39,224 nucleotides of DNA from an uncultured Prevotellaceae bacterium (lineage in GTDB: Bacteria; Bacteroidota; Bacteroidia; Bacteroidales; Bacteroidaceae). The stretch spans positions 1 to 39,224 of the forward strand of contig CACXQL010000009.1 of NCBI GenBank assembly GCA_902769805.1, written 5' to 3'. The translations under genes were made by a program, and so were the position numbers. Positions 7,414-13,771 of this stretch are shown one piece after another; the first letter of the stretch is position 1; each line of letters begins with the position of its first letter. A model generated the notes under the pieces. The model was not told the origin of the DNA, searched no databases, and saw nothing but the letters and a program-made list of their open reading frames with translations.

Positions 7414-8856
7414 TTAGAATCTTGTGTAAATGAATGCATTATTCGTAGCACCCACCAACAGGGCTGTGCTGAGTATCAGGATACCTACCGACAGGATGAT
7501 GCGGGAGGCATAGACTACTGTCGTCTTCAACCAGGAGTCGCCCAACAGGCGGTCTGTCCACTCCCCTACTGTCGTACGGACAGGCAGACAGAAGAACAGG
7601 GCGACAATCCAGAGCCAGAAATTATCGAGCAACGCACTCTCGTCAACAAAGTCATACAGAGAGGCGACATTACCGAAGAACGCCTGGAAGAATACTATCA
7701 TCTGGTCAAAGTTATCAAAATAGAAGATGCCCCATCCTGCAATGACTAACAACATACTGTAAATATGCAGGAAGACGGATGGAATCTTATCATGTACCTT
7801 CAACAGCGTGTATTTCTCTATCATCACAATCAGTCCGAAATAGACACCCCAGATGATGAAGTTCCAACTGGCACCATGCCACATACCTGTCAGGAACCAC
7901 ACTACAAGGATATTCACTGCCTGATGGGCGCGGTTTCCGCCCAAGGGGATATAGACATAGTCACGGAAGAAACTACCCAGTGAGATATGCCAGCGACGCC
8001 AGAAGTCTGTAATGGAGTTACAACAATACGGATGACGGAAGTTCTCATTGAAATGGAATCCCATACAACGTCCCAGTCCTATCGCCATATCAGAGTAACC
8101 AGAGAAGTCGAAATATATCTGTAGGGTAAAGGCGACAATACCTATCCATGCACCTGCCGTCGTGAGAGTATTGAGGCCATTTACCAGGAACTGGTCGGAA
8201 ATCTCCGACAACTGGTTGGCAAGGATAACTTTCTTACCCAAACCGATAAGGAAACGATAGATGCCGTCGGCAAAATCTGCTGTGTTCACATGACGATGGT
8301 GTATCTCATCTGCCACTGTTCCATAGCGTACGATAGGTCCTGCTATCAACTGTGGGAACATCGAGATATACAGTAACAGGTCTGGGAAGCGTCGCTGGAC
8401 GGGTGACTCCCTCCGATAGACATCTATCAGGTAGGAGATAGACTGGAAGGTATAGAAGCTGATACCAATAGGCAGTGCGATATTCGGTTTTGCCACGGGA
8501 ATGCCTATGTCACAGAGACACTGGGCGAGGAATCCTAAATACTTGAAAGTACCGATGATGGCGATATTGAGTATCAGACCGATGACTAATATCGCTTTAC
8601 GATGCTTTTCCGAACGGTCGATGCCCAAGCCCACCAGATAGTTCACGAAGACACAGAAGAGCATCAGGAACACATAGACAGGTTCACCCCATGCATAGAA
8701 GATGAGGGAGAAGCATACCAGTATGAGGTTCTTCGCCTTATTACTCCGCAAGCTCTCTGATGATAACCACTGGCGGTCTATCCATGTCGCCAACAGATAG
8801 CACAGCAGGAAGGCTGGCAGGAAGACGAAGAGAAAAAACAAATCCGAGAATACCAT
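7414..8856 (-). CDS. MBOAT family O-acyltransferase (AlgI-like)
   Basis: 480 aa, polytopic, with about ten or more hydrophobic segments. AlgI-type blocks are LPIGISFYTFQSISYLIDVYR (about 128-148), MFPQLIAGPIVRY (166-178), TDFWRRWHISLGSFFRDYVYIPLGGNR (283-309) and TGMWHGASWNFIIWG (323-337). The conserved residues H290 and the catalytic-type H327 are present. AlgI-like proteins carry acetyl groups across the inner membrane for O-acetylation of exopolysaccharide by periplasmic AlgJ/AlgX-type partners; here the partners are the two DHHW proteins directly downstream. An SGNH hydrolase lies 9 bp upstream. The identity of the modified polymer cannot be read from the sequence. Confidence 0.95.
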   Translation of the reverse strand: MVFSDLFFLFVFLPAFLLCYLLATWIDRQWLSSESLRSNKAKNLILVCFSLIFYAWGEPVYVFLMLFCVFVNYLVGLGIDRSEKHRKAILVIGLILNIAIIGTFKYLGFLAQCLCDIGIPVAKPNIALPIGISFYTFQSISYLIDVYRRESPVQRRFPDLLLYISMFPQLIAGPIVRYGTVADEIHHRHVNTADFADGIYRFLIGLGKKVILANQLSEISDQFLVNGLNTLTTAGAWIGIVAFTLQIYFDFSGYSDMAIGLGRCMGFHFNENFRHPYCCNSITDFWRRWHISLGSFFRDYVYIPLGGNRAHQAVNILVVWFLTGMWHGASWNFIIWGVYFGLIVMIEKYTLLKVHDKIPSVFLHIYSMLLVIAGWGIFYFDNFDQMIVFFQAFFGNVASLYDFVDESALLDNFWLWIVALFFCLPVRTTVGEWTDRLLGDSWLKTTVVYASRIILSVGILILSTALLVGATNNAFIYTRF

Positions 8857-8865
8857 GTTGTAATC

Positions 8866-9657
8866 TTATTGCTGCAATAACTTTTGCACTTGTTCGTATA
8901 GATATGTTCCTAACACTTTCGCACCCTTCGGCGTGGTATGCACACCATCCTTAGAGTATCCACGACGAATGAGATCAGGACCATAGAACACCTCATAAGC
9001 CTGATCCAGACGAATGAAGTCCAGTCCCAACTCTTGAGCACACCATTGGATATGGGAACCAACGATATGCTGATCATTTAAGTCGGTCTTATTATTCTGT
9101 GGGGGTGTTATCAGGATAATACGTGCCTTGGGGAAAGCTTCCTTCAACAGTTCACAGTCATAGCACACACATTGTGACAACTGCGTCAACTCTGAAGGTT
9201 TATAATTAGAAATACTCGTTACAGGATACTTATAAATATCAGAGGCTCTCAACTTCAAGCAGTCTGATCGTTTGTCTGCAAACCATAAGTCATTGGTGCC
9301 TGCCATTATCAATATCAGATCAGGAGTCGTTTGCTCCCCTGTCAAGACTGTCGTCACCAGACGCATCGCCTGATTATAGACAACATTATTGTCACCCAGT
9401 ACCCCGATATTTTCCTCCATGTCAAGAACAGTATTGGAGGTATGTGTCCATGTGGCACCGCTACGTGCATAGCTACGGCATGACAACGGTTTGGCAAGGT
9501 CCTTGAACCATTTGTTCCATCCTTGCGGCTTGTCACAATCATCGCCTCCGATAAAAGTGTTTGAGTCACCCAGCATGACAACATGGTAAGGTAGCTGTGC
9601 ATGCATCACCCCACACAGCCAAAAGCCCCATAAAATAAGTAATCCTATTCTTTTCAT
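8866..9657 (-). CDS. Secreted SGNH/GDSL hydrolase
   Basis: 263 aa from ATG 9657; the upstream in-frame TTG lies in the -7 box. The signal peptide is MKRIGLLILWGFWLCGVMHA. Block I is VVMLGDSN with Ser32, block III is MAGTNDLW with Asn122, and block V is DGVHTTPKG with Asp237 and His240, so the catalytic set is complete. The fold serves esterases and acetyl transferases acting on carbohydrates. As first gene of the operon with MBOAT and DHHW genes, it may add or remove O-acetyl groups on the same polymer; that role is inferred from context alone. Confidence 0.88.
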   Translation of the reverse strand: MKRIGLLILWGFWLCGVMHAQLPYHVVMLGDSNTFIGGDDCDKPQGWNKWFKDLAKPLSCRSYARSGATWTHTSNTVLDMEENIGVLGDNNVVYNQAMRLVTTVLTGEQTTPDLILIMAGTNDLWFADKRSDCLKLRASDIYKYPVTSISNYKPSELTQLSQCVCYDCELLKEAFPKARIILITPPQNNKTDLNDQHIVGSHIQWCAQELGLDFIRLDQAYEVFYGPDLIRRGYSKDGVHTTPKGAKVLGTYLYEQVQKLLQQ

Positions 9658-9684
9658 TATCAAGACCATACCTTTTTCGGGGTG

Positions 9685-9692
9685 CAAAGGTA
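9685..9692 (-). promoter_or_regulatory. -7 box for the SGNH-MBOAT-DHHW operon
   Basis: The minus strand reads TACCTTTG, 27 nt before ATG 9657, in the 74-bp gap after the esterase gene. It separates the acetylation operon from the upstream rlpA operon. Confidence 0.6.
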
Positions 9693-9731
9693 ATAATAAA
9701 AAATGATATATGATTCAACAGTTCAGGAAAA

Positions 9732-10556
9732 TTACCGCTCACTGTCCAGTTCTCTCTCCAACTGGTCAGTACGGTGCTGGAACTCCCGATAGGCATTGGA
9801 GAGGTCGCTCTTCGTGATATCGATGGTAGTATTGACAGGTCGCCAAGGGTCTCTCAGCGTATGCTGGAAGAGCCACTCATAGGTCTTGCTGGTATAGAAG
9901 AAACGGGCAAGGGCACCATGGGAGGCACCTGGCAGCCAGTCATAGCGCAGACGACTGGTGATACCTAAGGTCTTCATGCCTGTCACTATCTTCTGTGACT
10001 CTTTCACAGACACCGCCCTGTCAGCAGTACCATGCACTATCCACAGGGGCAGCTCCCCCAGTCCGCGATAGTCTTTGATGGTAGCGCCACCACACAGAGC
10101 GACGGCAGCAGCAATTTTATCGGGATAAGTTCCTGCAAAGTCAATGGTACCATAGCCTCCGAGACTCATACCAAGCACATAGACTCTTGATTCATCAAAG
10201 ACATAATGCAGTTTCATCCACTCCAATATCTCATTGAGCTTATGGGGATCCCACCAATTACCTGGATTCTGCGGTGCGACTATCAGGGCAGGAATCATCA
10301 GTCCCATCTTCGCGGCATCAATACTCCCATAGCGCAACACCTTGTTCAGGTCGTGACCACACAGACTGGCACCATGAAGAAAGAATATCAACGGTGTCGT
10401 CTCCTGCGTATAATAATACTCCTCTGGGGTATATACCCAGAAGTTATAGTTCCCTTTGATCACGTTCTTCTTCGCAGACAACAGGTCATACTGGGCGAGA
10501 GAAGAGAGCGGAGAGAGAAGGGTGAAGAGCAATATAAGTACTAATATCTTTTTCAT
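9732..10556 (-). CDS. Secreted alpha/beta-hydrolase esterase (esterase 1)
   Basis: 274 aa with signal peptide (residues 1-22). The oxyanion motif is FFLHGAS (58-64), the nucleophile elbow GMSLGGYG has Ser131, and Asp179 (HGTADR) and His213 (GASHGA) complete the triad. The layout fits PHB-depolymerase/feruloyl-esterase-like or prolyl-oligopeptidase-like hydrolases in Bacteroidetes that cleave esters on polysaccharides. The substrate is unknown. It is the third gene after rlpA and the beta-propeller lipoprotein, overlapping the latter by 4 bp. Its paralogue at 12874-13683 has the triad at identical residue numbers. The signal peptide is encoded by a degenerate 5x7-bp array (10493-10527) absent from the paralogue. 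Confidence 0.88.
   Translation of the reverse strand: MKKILVLILLFTLLSPLSSLAQYDLLSAKKNVIKGNYNFWVYTPEEYYYTQETTPLIFFLHGASLCGHDLNKVLRYGSIDAAKMGLMIPALIVAPQNPGNWWDPHKLNEILEWMKLHYVFDESRVYVLGMSLGGYGTIDFAGTYPDKIAAAVALCGGATIKDYRGLGELPLWIVHGTADRAVSVKESQKIVTGMKTLGITSRLRYDWLPGASHGALARFFYTSKTYEWLFQHTLRDPWRPVNTTIDITKSDLSNAYREFQHRTDQLERELDSER
10493..10527. repeat. Degenerate 5 x 7-bp tandem array in the esterase 1 signal peptide
   Basis: Plus-strand units are GGGCGAG, AGAAGAG, AGCGGAG, AGAGAAG, GGTGAAG, all matching RGnnRAG: 35 bp. It encodes roughly residues 10-21 of the signal peptide. Being degenerate, it is less certain than the arrays at 6085 and 36261. Confidence 0.55.
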
Positions 10557-12136
10557 TTGATGACGAATTTATAGATTTTATTTCCGCGACAGCCTACCAC
10601 TGCCGTATTACCGATGACAACAGGTGATGACTCGAAATTAGAGCCTACCACTTTCTTACAAACGACCTCACCCGTCTTTCCACGGATGATGCGGATGATA
10701 CCAGAGGCATCGCCGGCAAAGATGAACATCTCATTCTTCTCATTATGGAAGGCAACAGGCGATGACCATGCGAACTGTCCGTATGGAACAGTATAGAGGA
10801 TTTTGCCGTCTTTGGTACTGAAAGCCGTCAACTCACCTGCAGACTTGGAGGCACCGTTGCGACAGATATTGGCAAATATCATATCCTGACAATCGCCACT
10901 ACCAATCAAAGGACTGGCATACATACCGCCATCGAGGGTCTTGCCAGGCAGATTGATACGTCGGCAAGGGATATTGGTCTCCCAGACGCGCTCACCGTTC
11001 AGTCCGTTCAGCTTGATGAAATGGCAGATGCCACTGTCACCCTGCTTATCTACTTCACAAGCCGTATAAAGATAAGGTACACCACCTTCTTCACGACAGA
11101 CCATTGTGCCGTCGGAATCATCGTGGTTATTATAATACCATACGGGCTTCATCGTGTTCAGGTTGATACAGATGACATTCCCTCTGTTATCCGAGAAATA
11201 GCCATAGTTACGATAGACACACAGACTTGACTCTATACCAGGAGCCATACCGCCTATCCGATAGCGCATCACACTGACGCGACGTAGTGTTCCCTGACTG
11301 CGCTCGTATTTATACACACTGCCGTTCTCACCACACCAGAAGAGGTAACCGCCTGCCACAATACTGTTGGAATCGAAGGCATTCCAGCCTCTCCATGCTT
11401 TTGGGTCAGGGCCGAAGAAGAAGGTTCGCTCATGTTTCAGCAAATCAAAGACCTGGTGTCCAAAAGGGCCTGCCTGACGAGGCACCCCCTGTCCTACATA
11501 CAGGTTATAGTATTCAGGGTCAAGTCCTATCGTTCCCTTTACCACATTACCTAAGTCTAGTGGCTGACGGGAGGCCTTGCCTGTCTGGTAATTGATGAAG
11601 TAACCCTTGCCACAGAGGGAGCCTACAATAATCTCCTCCGGGCCGAAGTCTGCCGTCAGACCAGGAGACGACTTCTTGAACAGTGCCTGTTGGTCGTCCG
11701 TCCACTTCACATACAGCGGCTGACCAGTCCATCCACTGCCGCCTCCCCATGTGCCAAACCTGGTATGAGTCGTGTCGTACGCTGTCTCAAACGCCCATGC
11801 GATCTCCACCTCCCGGGGTGTCCCCTTCACCTTTCCGCCATAGTCTGCATCACGGCGCAGGTCCTTACGGAACACATAGACACTCTCTTTTCCAGCATAG
11901 CGGTCGTCCAAGTCTTTCAAGGGCGCTGCCACGGAGTCTTCATCCTCCACCACAAACTTCACGACCTCCACGGAGGCATAAGCCGTATCAGGCAGGAAAA
12001 GCTGCTCGATGGGTATCTCCGGCTCTATGACGGTAGAGTCCGTATCACTGGTATTTCCCGTTCCGCGTCCTGTACAGGCAGTCATGATAGCGACAGCCGT
12101 CACCATGACACTCCCAACAAGTATTTTATTGTCCAT
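10553..12136 (-). CDS. PQQ-like beta-propeller lipoprotein
   Basis: 527 aa. The N-terminus MDNKILVGSVMVTAVAIMTACTG is a lipoprotein signal with Cys21. The rest shows repeated propeller-type strands with Gly/Trp-rich turns: SVYKYERSQGTLRRVS, GNVICINLNTMKPVWYYNN, DGKILYTVPYGQFAWSSPVAF, GIIRIIRGKTGEVVCKKVVGS and a closing NKIYKF. This resembles PQQ-binding-like/BamB-type eight-bladed propellers used for protein or glycan binding; no quinone-enzyme active site is evident. It overlaps rlpA by 11 bp and esterase 1 by 4 bp, so the three are tightly coupled. A scaffolding or sensing role in the envelope is plausible but not shown. Confidence 0.83.
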   Translation of the reverse strand: MDNKILVGSVMVTAVAIMTACTGRGTGNTSDTDSTVIEPEIPIEQLFLPDTAYASVEVVKFVVEDEDSVAAPLKDLDDRYAGKESVYVFRKDLRRDADYGGKVKGTPREVEIAWAFETAYDTTHTRFGTWGGGSGWTGQPLYVKWTDDQQALFKKSSPGLTADFGPEEIIVGSLCGKGYFINYQTGKASRQPLDLGNVVKGTIGLDPEYYNLYVGQGVPRQAGPFGHQVFDLLKHERTFFFGPDPKAWRGWNAFDSNSIVAGGYLFWCGENGSVYKYERSQGTLRRVSVMRYRIGGMAPGIESSLCVYRNYGYFSDNRGNVICINLNTMKPVWYYNNHDDSDGTMVCREEGGVPYLYTACEVDKQGDSGICHFIKLNGLNGERVWETNIPCRRINLPGKTLDGGMYASPLIGSGDCQDMIFANICRNGASKSAGELTAFSTKDGKILYTVPYGQFAWSSPVAFHNEKNEMFIFAGDASGIIRIIRGKTGEVVCKKVVGSNFESSPVVIGNTAVVGCRGNKIYKFVIK

Positions 12137-12644
12137 GTCCTTTCTCCCTCTTTTGTTGTATGCTCACAGAGTCTGTCCGTGAGGGTTGCTCCTCCTGCCA
12201 CTGTGGAATAATGCCCGTACCAGGATTTGTGGTCTCTATTTCTATCTCCGGAATCGGCAAGTCTTCCGGCTTATAAGGTACTTCCGTCGGTTTCTTATAG
12301 ACGGATACCTCCACGACAGCAACCCCCTGGTTAAGAATACCTAACTCCCGGGCGGCACGGATGGAGAGGTCGATGATACGTCCTTTCACATAGGGTCCTC
12401 TGTCAATGACCTTGACAACGACTTCCTTGCCATTGGCAGGGTTCTTCACCAGGAGAAGGGTTCCGAACTTATGTGTTTTATGAGCACACACCAGACTATC
12501 GTTATACAGACGCTCGCCACTGGCGGTTTTCCTTCCATCCCACTTACGGGTATAGAAGGTTGCCTTTCCTTTCTGTTGTGCATCTGCCGGGGTTGGCAGA
12601 CACATCAAGATGATAGAAAATATGATTAATAATGGTCTGTACAT
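12126..12644 (-). CDS. rlpA: Septal ring lytic transglycosylase RlpA family protein
   Basis: 172 aa with signal peptide (to about residue 22). The double-psi beta-barrel carries the RlpA hallmarks: GKATFYTRKWDGRKTASGE (26-44) and VVKVIDRGPYVKGRIIDLS (76-94), including the DRGPY motif. In Pseudomonas, RlpA cleaves glycan strands lacking stem peptides; here there is no C-terminal SPOR domain, and the protein ends in a Pro/Glu/Gln-rich tail. It is the first gene of the rlpA-propeller-esterase operon, with a TAnnTTTG box 28 nt upstream bracketed by an inverted repeat. The active-site inference is from family motifs only. Confidence 0.92.
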   Translation of the reverse strand: MYRPLLIIFSIILMCLPTPADAQQKGKATFYTRKWDGRKTASGERLYNDSLVCAHKTHKFGTLLLVKNPANGKEVVVKVIDRGPYVKGRIIDLSIRAARELGILNQGVAVVEVSVYKKPTEVPYKPEDLPIPEIEIETTNPGTGIIPQWQEEQPSRTDSVSIQQKREKGHGQ

Positions 12645-12659
12645 ATTATGTTAATAGAT

Positions 12660-12690
12660 TGAATAATGCTGCAAAGATAAGCATTATTCA
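12660..12690. promoter_or_regulatory. 11-bp-arm inverted repeat bracketing the rlpA promoter
   Basis: The arm TGAATAATGCT (12660-12670) is the exact reverse complement of AGCATTATTCA (12680-12690), with a 9-nt spacer. The spacer contains the minus-strand -7 box TATCTTTG (12672-12679). A dimeric regulator bound here would cover the promoter, so this is a candidate operator. Confidence 0.6.
12672..12679 (-). promoter_or_regulatory. -7 box for the rlpA operon
   Basis: The minus strand reads TATCTTTG, 28 nt before the rlpA ATG at 12644. It lies inside the inverted repeat at 12660-12690. Confidence 0.6.
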
Positions 12691-12873
12691 GAAAATATAC
12701 ATAATAGTTGGCTGATATTTAGCAATTTAGCGCAAAAGTTAGGACTTTTTCAGAATTCGCACACATCTCTTATGTCAAGAAAAATGGCATGTTTTTTTGT
12801 TCTGTTTTTTGGAGCTTCTAGATTATTCAGAGGCTTCAAAACGGTTGTCTCAGGCAAAAAAAAGGCTTACAAG
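12691..12873. other. AT-rich intergenic stretch between rlpA and esterase 2
   Basis: No convincing coding frame, RNA gene or terminator was found here. It holds the rlpA upstream region and the 3' flank of esterase 2, with several T runs. Confidence 0.5.
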
Positions 12874-13683
12874 TCACTCTATCTTCAGTTCTTCTTTCCT
12901 GCGAGTGAAAGAACGATAGGCGTTCGTACGCTCGTCGGCAGTAATCTGAATGGAGGTATCTACGGGTCGGAAAGGCTCATTGAGGGTGTGCATAAACAAC
13001 CAGTCGTAGGTGTCTGCCAGATAGAAATAGCGGGCGAGAGCTCCATGCGAGGCTCCTTTAATCCACTCATAACGCAGTCGTCCGTCGGCATGCAGTGACT
13101 GCATAGCGTCCACCACCTTCTTCGACTCTTCCACCTTCACTGACTTATCGGCGGTGCCATGGATAATCCACAAGGGAAGCTCGCCCAGTCCACGGTAGTT
13201 CCTCAGGGTACTACCGCCACACAGGGCTATGGCGGCAGCAATCTTATCGGGATAGGCACCGGCAAAGTCAAGGGTGCCATAGCCTCCTAAACTCATTCCT
13301 ATCACATAGACACGCCATGGGTTGAAGACGTAGTGCTTCTTCATCCACTCCAAGATATCATTGAGTTTCTGAACATCCCAATGACCCTTCGGATTCTGGG
13401 GTGCCACGATCAGGGCAGGTATCTCCAATCCCATCTTCACGGCATCCAATGGACCGTATTTCAACACCTTGTCCATGTCAGTACCTCGCAGACTCGCCCC
13501 ATGAAGGAAGATGATGAGGGGTGTGATCTCCTTATAGGCGGCATAGTCCTTGGGCGTATATACCCAGAAAGGATAACCGTCCGCCTTCACAGCCCGTCTC
13601 TCCGTCAGGAAATCATCCTGTGCACTGACAAGGGTCTGGCACATCCAACAGAGGATGATAATAAGCAGGTTTCGTTTTATCAT
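12874..13683 (-). CDS. Secreted alpha/beta-hydrolase esterase (esterase 2)
   Basis: 269 aa with signal peptide (to about residue 21). The oxyanion motif is IFLHGAS, the nucleophile Ser131 lies in GMSLGGYG, and Asp179 and His213 complete the triad. It is clearly homologous to esterase 1 along the whole length, with the triad at the same residue numbers, so the two arose by duplication around the rlpA/propeller pair. The divergence suggests an old event. It has its own promoter box at 13688-13695 and stands upstream of the rlpA operon in the same direction, 229 bp away. The substrate is unknown; ester-linked groups on glycans are the best guess. Confidence 0.88.
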   Translation of the reverse strand: MIKRNLLIIILCWMCQTLVSAQDDFLTERRAVKADGYPFWVYTPKDYAAYKEITPLIIFLHGASLRGTDMDKVLKYGPLDAVKMGLEIPALIVAPQNPKGHWDVQKLNDILEWMKKHYVFNPWRVYVIGMSLGGYGTLDFAGAYPDKIAAAIALCGGSTLRNYRGLGELPLWIIHGTADKSVKVEESKKVVDAMQSLHADGRLRYEWIKGASHGALARYFYLADTYDWLFMHTLNEPFRPVDTSIQITADERTNAYRSFTRRKEELKIE

Positions 13684-13687
13684 GTTG

Positions 13688-13695
13688 CAAATTTA
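13688..13695 (-). promoter_or_regulatory. -7 box for esterase 2
   Basis: The minus strand reads TAAATTTG, 4 nt before ATG 13683, so the transcript would be nearly leaderless. CATTATTC (plus strand 13699-13706) lies 3 bp upstream of it, the same half-site and nearly the same placement as at the rlpA promoter. Confidence 0.5.
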
Positions 13696-13749
13696 CGTCA
13701 TTATTCTGAGAAAACAACAAAAAAGGATGGGAATAAAAAAGAAATTCAT

Positions 13750-13757
13750 TATTTTTG
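13750..13757 (+). promoter_or_regulatory. -7 box for the AsmA-like gene
   Basis: TATTTTTG matches TAnnTTTG, 14 nt before ATG 13772. It fixes the start there rather than further upstream. Confidence 0.6.
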
Positions 13758-13771
13758 CAAACGAGAAGATT

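Noticed and set aside
12772-13098. Plus-strand open frame starting in the rlpA-esterase gap
   Set aside because: More than half of it is antisense to esterase 2 and the rest is low-complexity AT-rich sequence with no promoter box.
13655-13771. Longer N-terminus for the AsmA-like protein
   Set aside because: It would cross the divergent promoters and the start of esterase 2; the ATG at 13772 follows a -7 box at the usual distance.
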